Assembly: GCF_902459465.1 (NCBI RefSeq)
Contig: NC_047080.1
Coordinates: forward strand, 12,188,866 to 12,252,865
Reading direction: 5' to 3'
Length of the DNA stretch: 64,000 nt
From: Asterias rubens
Lineage: Eukaryota; Echinodermata; Asteroidea; Forcipulatida; Asteriidae
Shown: positions 50,355 to 62,300 of the stretch, piece after piece
How the letters are laid out: each line of letters begins with the position of its first letter
Numbering within the stretch: the first letter of the stretch is position 1
Position numbers and translations under genes: made by a program
Notes under the pieces: model-generated
Databases searched by the model: none
Seen by the model: only the letters and a program-made list of their open reading frames with translations
Told to the model about the DNA's origin: nothing

Positions 50355-53300
50355 CTACAGAAACAAAAACAAGTAAACACCAATGAAATTCAAAATAAAA
50401 TTCCTTAAAAAGTGTGACATTCATGCTTCATTGTTTATGGTTTGACTTGGGTAATAACCAATGAAATTCAAAAACCCCTCAAAGCAATTTGGACAATATA
50501 ATGTCATGCTTCATTGAAAACTATCTGACATAGTTTTGTGCGTGTACAGAAACAAAAACGAGTAAAAATAACAAATAAATTCAAATAAATCCCTTAAAAA
50601 AACTGGACATGTCATGCTTCATTGAAAAAGGTCCGACTTGGGCAACAACTGTTACTTTGACGGAACTGTCGTATAAATTGCAAAAAAAAACCTGGACAAC
50701 TGTAAAAATCAGTCTTGTTTATTTCAATAAGTAACAGAGAGTTCCCTGGTATCCTCTCTCACCTCAATACATCCTTCTACACAAGTGATCCTTCTTGGAT
50801 CTGGGAACCACTGACGCTGAGCGGTGCATATGATCACATGATCTCTCTGCCAATCAGCGTTTCTCGCAAACGTGGTTGATGAGTTTGTGGCCAATAGAGC
50901 TGGTTCGTTGTCTGACAGACCGTACAGGTCGGGACAAACAGCTGTGCAGTGTGAACCTGAAGAATAGAAATTGGATTTTTATTTCATGTTCATATTTTAT
51001 TAGAAAAGTTTGAAGCTGAATTGCATGGTTATTACAAGGGAATACTAGAAGATAATACAATAGAAATAAACAATGGCTTTGATCGGATTGAATGGAAGAT
51101 ACAGAAAATGTCACTCACCCACAGCGAATCCATTATCACATCTAAGCTCAACGTTCTTGTTACTCTCTGGTTGGGGTGGATCACATGATCCTTGTAAGGA
51201 CCTGCAAATGGTGAAGTTGCCGTCCCACACACCCCTGCTTGGATCACGAGTGTCTTGAATGCATCGAATGGTATTCACCACCTGCAGAGAGAGATTGGAA
51301 CATTTACTACTTGCATAGACCATAGACAATTTTCATTCTATTTCATTTATTAACTTCTTCTTGTAAAGCCATGAACAATCAGACAAGTGAAATTAATCAC
51401 CACACTAGCCAAGAACCCCATGAAGAGAAGATACGGAAGGAAGTTTCAGTTTTAGATATGGGAGAAAAACCCCAGAGAATTATTCCTAGGAAAACCCACG
51501 CACTCAAGTAGGGACTGAAAACCCAATCCACATAGTGCCCCTGGTGGGATTTGAACCGGGGTCCCAGAGGTAAAAGGCGAGGAAAGCTACCCCAATCCAC
51601 ATAGTGCCCCTGGTGGGATTTGAACCGGGGTCCCAGAGGTAAAAGGCGAGGAAAGCTACCCCTACATATATTTTGAGGTGCAAACAAAAAACTTATAAAG
51701 CAAAAACAAGTTACCAGCCAAAACGTAGTCACAGAATGTATATGGTTGAGAGTGGTATCTTTCATACTTTTGCTTTGCAAATTTGTTTCGCAAGTTCTAG
51801 CCAAGTGGTTTACTGAAAAGGAGACCAAACTATGTATTATCATGGTAAGTGGCTTGTCTGGTACAGGAAATGGCGCCACCAAAATTTGTGAAATCGACAC
51901 CAGGGCTGTCAAGTTCACCTCTAATTCCAGTCCACTATTGGAGTCATCACATCTCAGCCTGCACTCACTGTTGAAGTTAAGGCCATCCGTACACGTGTAC
52001 ATATTATTGAAGATGATTGGTGGACGTGGGCAGGTCACAGGGTCACACGTTGGCCCGGACCATGTTGCATCTTCCGTGCATCTGTACTTCAGGCGCTGGG
52101 CCCTCCGTCGGCTTCCGTAAGAAAAATGAAAAAGGGAAATAGTTTAGAGATTGTATTCTGTCTTTTGGGAATAATAATTATATCTTATCTTCATTTATTT
52201 ATTTTACTACACAAGACAACTTATATTGCATGGTCAGGCATCAATATTATTTGGATTGCGGTAACCCAATGTGTGTGTCTACTTGCTAAGTAGATTTTCT
52301 TAATTAAAACCTGTCTTTTTTTGTAGGACAGTTCTTTTCAGAACTGAGAAGCGTTCTGACAATTTCAAAACTTGCACGGAACGGAAATGCTTTTTAGGCG
52401 ATACAACCTTTTTGCACTGACACAAAACCATGTCGACTAAAATGCTTACAATTATCTTGATTGATTTTTACCCTTTACTTGACTGTGCAGCTACGTGGTA
52501 TCCAGCATCACATCGATATTTGCAGATGGTGTCGATGGTGTGGCTGCCCATTTGGCACTGCTGACTGGCCAGCATAGCGTTAGGGATTATAGGCGGTGCG
52601 TCACACAACAGCTGACAAAAAGCTTCTGGTAACGAGTAGAGCCCGTCGGCCATGCAGGTAATTGTTTGGATGGTGCCTAGTAGAGAATAAACAAAATAAT
52701 TGTAAAAAACAATAATAATATTCCCATGGGACGTATGAATCTGAATGGAAACATCATTGAAATTTGTTATAGGGAAGACTATGAAGAAATTTCAGTTTCA
52801 GTCGACGTTGTAGGAAAACCCCTATAGGGAAAACCCGGGCAGCCAGGTTGGGACTGAACAACCCACTCCACATGCCAACCTAATTGCCCACATCATTTTA
52901 ATCTTCCCCACCACTCACTTTCTGACACAGGTTGCAGGGCATTAAGGCACTATAGGTCACACAAAAACACTGTACAACTGTACATGTATGTCTGAGTAGG
53001 GAGAAACAGTGGTTAAGGCGCCTCAAGACCATACAACCCCATGGTCTGAACATCAAAGAAGACAATTATAATAACAGAAATGTCTTTGGCTTCCCCTTTT
53101 TACTTGGTTCTTTTGGTTGCATCAAGCTTTTCTACCCGCTATTTAAACAAAATTTACCTTGCATCTTTGCAGGTGGTACACACTTGAGTTTACACTGCTT
53201 GCCGTAGGTTTTACCAAGAGGGCAAACGATCTCAGCGTATGGTAACGATGGCTCACCACAGTCAACTGCCTTACATATCATGTCTGGTCCCCTCCACTCA

Positions 53301-56300
53301 CTATTGATGCAAATCATCTGCAGAATCAGATAAGAAAGGTAACATGGTTTGTGCTAGGAATTCGATCAATTATGCTCTTTTTTTAGTTAAAGATTTTGGG
53401 TAAATTTTTAGGGCCACTTAACAATTTCCAAATAAGTTAATTTGAACTTTGAATTTCTAAAAGTGAGTTTTGGTGATTTAACTTTCTTGATATACTTTTA
53501 TTGATATCTAAGATGGGGGATTTCAGACTAAAAATCTTGCAGGATGCTGACAACCATTCTTACACCTTTATAACAAGTAAAATTTCGGATAAAATAATAT
53601 ACAATTTTTGTCTCTGTCTTCACCAAAGTATGACAAAGTATTTAAGCCTTTGAACTTCACTCTTGAAAATGCACATTAATTAATTATTCTCTGGTAAGAA
53701 GCACTTCTATGAGTAAAATGTTTGTATTGGAACTTTGCGGAGGGCACAACAGCAAACTCACAGGTCACCCTTGCAAGCTATTTTGAGGCCTGCAGTTCAT
53801 TTAAAGACACTGGACACTATTGGTATAAAGTAAATGTCAAAGGCCAGTCTTCTCACTTGGTGTATCTCAACATATGCATAAAATAACAAACCTGTGAAAA
53901 TTTGAGCTTAATTGGTCGCTGAAGTTGCGAGATAATAATGAAAGAAAAAACACCATTGTCACATGAAGTTGTGTGGTTTCAGATGCTTGATTTCGGGACC
54001 TCAAAATCAAATTCTGAGTTCTCGAAATCAAATTCATGGAAAATGACTTCTTTCTCGAAAACTACGTTACTTCAGAGGGAGCCGTTTCTCACAACGTTTT
54101 GTACTATCAACAGCTTCCCATTACTCGTTACCAAGTAAGGTTTTGTGCTAATAATTATTTTGAGTAATTACCAATAGTGTCCACTGCCTTTAAGACTCTT
54201 AAACCTGAAACAAAAGTTCTTCCTTTGCCTCACCTCTGCCTCTGTCATGACTCCTCCAGTCCGATATCCTTCTTTACATCTCACCGTACATGTCTCACCA
54301 TCTTGAAGACCAGAGCAGTTGACCACAGCATGAGGCACGGTCAGCATCTCACATTCCGTCCATGTACACATGTAGGACACACATTGACCAGTGGCTGGAT
54401 TGAACAACTCACCGGAACGGCAGGATGACACCACTACCGGATCAAGAGTCTTACTGGATCGTAATCGGACGGCGGAAATGGCAATGACGTCAGTCATGCT
54501 TATCAACACCTATTCCGTGAACAGTAATAATATGTACAATGTCTTTAGGAGCGATATTTTACAACTATATTCATTTTTAAAATAATGTATACAAAAGATT
54601 CAGAAATTAATCCTCATCATTAGCTGGGCTTTCTGATGATATAAAACTCAAGAAGTAACTATACATTTTTGGAGGAGTGTTGGCTCCGAGAAGAGCCAGT
54701 TTGGTCTCTGCGATTTGACCCTCCTTCTTTGTGTTTGTCTCTTCGGACAACTCTGCGTAAAGACATCCTGATTTGGTAGACTGGTGGGGAGCATGCGGAG
54801 CAATTAAAACGAATCCAAGTCGTTATTTGACAATTATTGTTTACCTCTTTGGTGTGAAAGAATGGCAGGTTTAAATCATGAGTCATGACAAACTGCACTG
54901 GATTCTCATTGCATAGTGCTGCAAGACTGACGAGAGGCTGGTCATGGATCTCTCCATTTAGTCCAATCAGCTTTAGTGATATCATGGATGGGAAGTAGCC
55001 AGGGTAAGGATCTCCATCAGACGAAAGGTGAACAAACACAGAGGTAGCAACGACAGCTTTGGAAAACCTTGCCTGGCAATTATAAGTTAAACAATTTTTC
55101 ATTATAAAAGAAAGAAGGCAACATTAGATTTCAACATTGTTGCAAAACCACGGCCAAGCATTTCAGGATTTAAAGGGTTTGATATTTCTCTTTCAAATGG
55201 TTGCAAGCTTTGGTATGGAGGTTGAAAAAAGACAAAACTACAGCTTTAATAAACAAATGTCGCATGGGCTCAGGCGTGTGTTGTTCTGTGTGTGTTATCT
55301 GGGGCGACTTCATTGGGGCTCAAACAGGGTACAATGCTCAGTCTCTGGGCTCAAACAGGGTACAGCCGGCAAAGGGCTGAAATGGTTCAACTGGGAAGGT
55401 GGGTATATTTAAATACTTCAAACTTGTTGGTACCAAAGCAAGCAAACGGAAAGACGCTCAGACCTTTCTTACCTTAATCCAGTAATTTACATCATGAAAG
55501 TACATATCAATCGGGTACCATCCATGCCCAGTCTCAACCTCCTTCACACATGTTGAGGTGCTTGGGGGACCAACGAGTGCCGACACTGGGTTCTCTTTGG
55601 TCTGATGGTCAGGGTTTGCAACAGCACTCTCTGCCCATTGGTCGATGAAGTCGTCTGGCACTGGGTACTGATCATTGGTGTTATCGGTGGAACCGGTGTT
55701 GCCCACAGAAAAAGTATGACTGCAAAGACTTGATAATCCTGAGGGAAAAAGTCATGTTTATCACAGTCCACATTTTACAACAAACGTTGACTATCACTAA
55801 CAGCTACAATTCTTGCTAAAAGTTTGACTCCCACCAACAAATGGTGGCAATAGTATACACACATTTTGTGGAGGTTCGTTGTGCAAAGGGACAATTGATA
55901 CAAAATCTACTGATTGGACGGGATTCCAAAGAAGTTGAAGTTTAAAGAAGTAGCTGAGATATCCCAAGATATCTTACCCTTGCATGTGAAGGAGTTTTCG
56001 ACCTGACATTCTTGGCTACATCCATCACCATCTAAGATGTTACCATCATCGCATTCCTCGTTAATAGTGCTGTTCAGAAAATAATAAAATCAGTCAACAA
56101 TTTTGTCACAAGTACATTATAATAACAAGATGAGGGGGAAACAAAAATAAAGCAAGAAAATGTTGTCTCAATACCTTTCTTTGAGACCATTGCCACAGAA
56201 TTCTTGGCCGAAACGACGCTGTAATGGCGATGTGAAATCCCCATACTCATCACCCCGGAAAGCTTGCACCTTGTAGGAGTATATAACATCATCGCTGACG

Positions 56301-59300
56301 ACACTTAAAACGAGACAAAAGACAACATTTTTGCAATTTATAATTAAATTTATGACAAAATGTTTCCCTACGATTAAAAATAAACAAAAATAAAATAAAT
56401 ACAAATAGATAAATAAAAAACAAATAAATAACCACAAGGTATAAAAATAATTATGGAAAAAACAAAAAACAAAAACCTGTTTTCAACTTTTACATTCTTA
56501 GCCCCGCCCACCAGATCCGACCACTCCCATCTACCGCTCACCATTTTTAGTGAGGAGAGTGAGCCAACAACCTCCACAGTTATTGTTATAATTCTAAGAA
56601 ACGTGTGTGTAAAGTTTCCTTCTATATCACTCAGTAAGGCACAGTAACACCCCTGACCTTAAAGCAAGAAGCCTTTTCAGAAAAAAGTATGTCAGTTTTA
56701 CTTACCCATCATCAGTAAAAGTTGTGGTGCGAGAAACTCTGCTGATTTCACCTCCAGAAAACGGTGGATCTCTAACCACCTTGTAGTTGAGGGGTTTACA
56801 GCTAACACAGGCAGACCAGTCAGCTATCGACACCAACTGCACGGCATCTAAATTAAAGTACTCCCCAGGGTACAGGCGGATAGCCTGGACTTTCTTGCCA
56901 ATGTGAGTCAGGCGCATTGTGTACGGCATATCACAGAAGATCTCGATTGGGCCCATGGATTCCAAGCTACCATCACGGTACTCAAGTTCCAGGTTGCGCA
57001 CGCCCCCAGCGGTGTTGTAGTTTGCCCAGATGATGAGTTTACTGGGGGCGACGGCTGTTTTGAATTCTAGACGCAGGTAACACTCATCGCAGACAGTCTT
57101 CGTTCCACCTATCCAAGATTTGCGACTATATTCGCATTTAATTCCAGCATCTGGCGGACCTGTTAAAGTTTTTATCAAAAATTGAGTAAATTCTTGAATT
57201 TATTTCAAGCACATCATCAAGGGTTTGCTCACCCTAAGGCTTGTTTCTCGATGGAGGTAGGATTCCATGGTTTATCTAATCACGGAAGCAGTTTATTATG
57301 GCGAAATGCTGTACACAGTCTTTGAATCTGAATAGAAAGCATCCCAATGGAAACATCACTCAAACTTTTTGTAGAGACGACAATGAAGAAGTTTAGACGT
57401 GGGAGGAAAAACCAACGCAATTAAAAACCCCAATTAACATGCAAGGCTCTGGTCCGGGTATCGAACCGGGATCCACAGAGGTGAAAGGCAAGGACAGAAA
57501 TCCACTGAGCCAACCTGACTGCCAAAATTGTTTGATTTAGTGCTTTACTTCAAAGGATTTATGGTGAATAGAGCTTGCTAAACTATAGTGGCAGGTTTTG
57601 ACACAGCTGATTGTCAAAATTCGTCATTTTGTCCCTATATCTCGTCTGAGCATGCACCCTCCTTTACATTCAGTGTATGAGAGACACACACTAAGACCCA
57701 TGCAACAGTTGGGCTACCTTTGAGCAATAAGCTTTTAATATCAACAAAACAAATCTATATCGAACAAAATGAGGTAAATTCAAAGAACTGCTTTGAGATA
57801 CGGGCACATCAACCCCGATTATTTACAATGTTTCGACTAGAATGATGATCAAGCCGTCATAAGAACACTTCGAAATAACTTTTTCGTTAAAAGGCCTGTA
57901 CACCCTCGGTGGTTGTCAAAGACCTGCGTTAAGTTTTTATGCTAACAATTATTTTGAGTAATTACCAATAGTTACCAGCATGACAAGTATGTTATGGTTT
58001 AGCTAACCTGTTGCTTCGTCTAGGGACGGATACCTCGGTAGCATCTTAACCGACTCAGGGTAGAATTGAACCAAGCTGGCATACTGTGTTAACTGCCCCA
58101 TCTCAGTACATTCCAGACATGTATTGTCCTCTCGGTCACCATGTCCGAACCTCGACATTGGAGGCAGCCATGAGAGGGTGACGGCTCGCCCGCGTTCAGA
58201 CACCACTCGCGGGCCAAGTGGGATGCCGATTTTGGGTCGGGTTGGTACGGATGGGTCCTGGTGGAGCCATGATTGGTAGACCAGGTCAATGTAGCAGTGC
58301 ATACGGGTGCCTTGCTGGGCCGTGAAGTGGTCCGTACATTCGGCATCTTGGGTATAGCAGAGGGGGGGGGGGGAGGAACAATCAAACAATGACAAATCCT
58401 ATATATGTAAACTAGTCCAAGTATTCTTCAAATATACATTGCACTCGGCATATTTTTTAGGTATCGCAGATGGGGGAGAACGGTCAAAACAAAATCCTAA
58501 CATGTAAATCAGCCAAAGTATGTATCCAAACGGTAAACTCATAAATACATAAGACATTTCAGCTTTGGAGGAAAAACCCACGCCGCCAGGTAGAGACTTA
58601 AAAAAAACAATCCACATGCAAGGCTCCGATCCGCTTGGCAACCTTAATGGTGTTATTGTTAAACAATTATTCAATTAATAAATGCATGGGCTTTTTGGAT
58701 AGTGGCATTTCCTTGCTTTTACCAGTTGTTAGCTTTTTATTTTGTTATGCGCTTGTGTTTATGATGGACGCAATATACCTAAATAAATTACTATTATTAT
58801 TATTATAAAAAATAGGTTATACAAAATCGATATCCTCTATTCGGTTTCCGTGTTATAACTCACACTTCCTGTTACTAATTGGCAAGAGGGCCAGACACCC
58901 TATTCGTGTCAGGGACCAATGAACAGCGACCTCCTTGTCTATCACCAAAACACAAACCACTAAAATAGTTAGGTAAAGAACACTACAGTGGAATGAGTTT
59001 AGGAGTTTATCGATGAGACAGTAATTTAGAGGCGTCAGTGTGCCAGGATTCAGGGATATGTGTAATGGAGGCGTCACTTTTCATGTTCAGTTATGGACTC
59101 GTGTTTTGATTTCTGGTCTTCATGCATTGTGATTACTGAACACAGGTTGCCTTTCTAACCATATATGCATTTTATAACAAACGGTGACAAACGCTTTTCA
59201 AAGACCAACTCGTCCGATCCAAGGCAGCGTGTTCCGTTAACATTCTAACCATATTTCTCTGAAAGCATGCTCACTGTTTGTTTATGTTTTCCTGTTACCT

Positions 59301-62300
59301 GTTTGTCTTGTCTCCATGTTTGTAGTTTGTCTGCTTATAGGCTTTCTTCTACAAGCCTTGGCTTACATTAATATGAAAGCCTCACACTCTTCATATTAAT
59401 TTGGTTACATAGATTAACTATTTTCCCTCCATTCTCTGTGCTTATTATTTTACTTATCTATGTAAATAAGTGTTGATGTTTAATTTTAGAAGTCAGAGTA
59501 TTATAAAATAAATGCTGACTTTATGAATTGAATAATAAAGGTCTGAAAAGAAGCAACTGATAAGTGTCGTTTATGTACCTGTGTAGCTCATGAAGTTCCT
59601 GTATGGAGTGTCAGTAAACTCAGCCTCACCGAAACAGGCTGGAAGCTCACATGTTGTTGGGTCTCTGAAACAAGGAAACCAATAATAGGATCATGTCACA
59701 CGAGGCAATTTACAGGCAACCTCCAAGAATACAATTCATTCGCAGTTGAATGTTCACATTCTCTGTGAGTTCGTAATTAAGACATTGTTTGAAAAAGGCT
59801 CATGTGCTATCAAAGTGGTCCACTGCTGTAAGCATGCACTGCAGTTTAACGCCTCCAAGTTTACTGTAAAAGTTGCATTTTGTGACAGGGCCCTCGGAAC
59901 AGTGTAATCTACGTGTTTGAAGCCCGGTTCATACTTCCCGCGAATGCGATAGAAATTTTGACGTCACAAATTCGCAACGAAAAAATCGCATCAGTTGAAA
60001 ATGTGCTCAACTCCTGTGAAACATTCGCAGCGAAAACAGGGCTGTGACAAGAAGTATGCGGGCTAGAGTTTGATGACATACTTCGTATTTGACTATAACT
60101 GACCTACAGAACGCATTTTCAGGTGTGGGGTTGGTATCAGCCACCAGGTCGCCCAGTACCCCGGACGCCCGATGCTCCCTGCAGTCATCAACGCACTCCA
60201 TACCCTGGTGGACGTGCCAAAGCCCAAGGTTGTGACCGAGTTCGTGCACGATCGTCTCGGCCGATGTTTCGGTGAAACTGCAGGCGTCTGCTTGGAGGAC
60301 AGTTCCCCCTGGACAGAATGGACACATTTTGGAACATAATCAAATTCAATTCGACTCCTTTTTAAACCTGAAATTTCCCGTATTAATGATTTCACAAAGA
60401 GCTAAGATTGATCTTAGCTGCAAATCAATCGTAGTTGCTTAGTAAAGTATGATGTTACAGTACACATCGCTATGGTAATACTGACAATTTTGTCTTCCGA
60501 TGGATGAACTTTATTGCTTTGTGAAATAGGCCCCTGGACTATGTTTAGTTTATAAATTGGGCCTTAAATTCCGTTAATTGCTTGACTCACCGAAGAGCCC
60601 ATGGACATCCATCTCCCAAGGCATCGTAGCAATTCCTTCAATATCAGGATCAGAAAAGTTGACAAAGTAGACATTAAGATGGGAATCTGACTCCATTGCT
60701 ACTGTGCCCTTCAGCTCTCCCAATGTAAGATAGTTCCTGTTAATATTTGATACAAAAATGACAACAAGAGGTTGATACAAGCATGAAATTTTGCACATAG
60801 AGTCACGAGTAAGATATTGTGCTTGTAAGACCATTGCAGACATAGAGTCACGAGTAAGATATTGTGCTTGTAAGACCATTGCAGACATAGAGTCACGAGT
60901 AAGATATTGTGCTTGTAAGACCATTGCAGACATAGAGTCACGAGTAAGATATTGTGCTTGTAAGACCATTGCAGACATAGAGTCACGAGTAAGATATTGT
61001 GCTTGTAAGACCATTGCAGACATAGAGTCACGAGTAAGATATTGTGCTTGTAAGACCATTGCAGACATAGAGTCACGAGTAAGATATTGTGCTTGTAAGA
61101 CCATTGCAGACATAGAGTCACGAGTAAGATATTGTGCTTGTAAGACCATTGCAGACATAGAGTCACGAGTAAGATATTGTGCTTGTAAGACCATTGCAGA
61201 CATAGAGTCACGAGTAAGATATTGTGCTTGTAAGACCATTGCAGACATAGAGTCACGAGTAAGATATTGTGCTTGTAAGACCATTGCAGACATAGAGTCA
61301 CGAGTAAGATATTGTGCTTGTAAGACCATTGCAGACATAGAGTCACGAGTAAGATATTGTGCTTGTAAGACCATTGCAGACATAGAGTCACGAGTAAGAT
61401 ATTGTGCTTGTAAGACCATTGCAGACATAGAGTCACGAGTAAGATATTGTGCTTGTAAGACCATTGCAGACATAGAGTCACGAGTAAGATATTGTGCTTG
61501 TAAGACCATTGCAGACATAGAGTCACGAGTAAGATATTGTGCTTGTAAGACCATTGCAGACATAGAGTCACGAGTAAGATATTGTGCTTGTAAGACCATT
61601 GCAGACATAGAGTCACGAGTAAGATATTGTGCTTGTAAGACCATTGCAGACATAGAGTCACGAGTAAGATATTGTGCTTGTAAGACCATTGCAGACATAG
61701 AGTCACGAGTAAGATATTGTGCTTGTAAGACCATTGCAGACATAGAGTCACGAGTAAGATATTGTGCTTGTAAGACCATTGCAGACATAGAGTCACGAGT
61801 AAGATATTGTGCTTGTAAGACCATTGCAGACATAGAGTCACGAGTAAGATATTGTGCTTGTAAGACCATTGCAGACATAGAGTCACGAGTAAGATATTGT
61901 GCTTGTAAGACCATTGCAGACATAGAGTCACGAGTAAGATATTGTGCTTGTAAGACCATTGCAGACATAGAGTCACGAGTAAGATATTGTGCTTGTAAGA
62001 CCATTGCAGACATAGAGTCACGAGTAAGATATTGTGCTTGTAAGACCATTGCAGACATAGAGTCACGAGTAAGATATTGTGCTTGTAAGACCATTGCAGA
62101 CATAGAGTCACGAGTAAGATATTGTGCTTGTAAGACCATTGCAGACATAGAGTCACGAGTAAGATATTGTGCTTGTAAGACCATTGCAGACATAGAGTCA
62201 CGAGTAAGATATTGTGCTTGTAAGACCATTGCAGACATAGAGTCACGAGTAAGATATTGTGCTTGTAAGACCATTGCAGACATAGAGTCACGAGTAAGAT

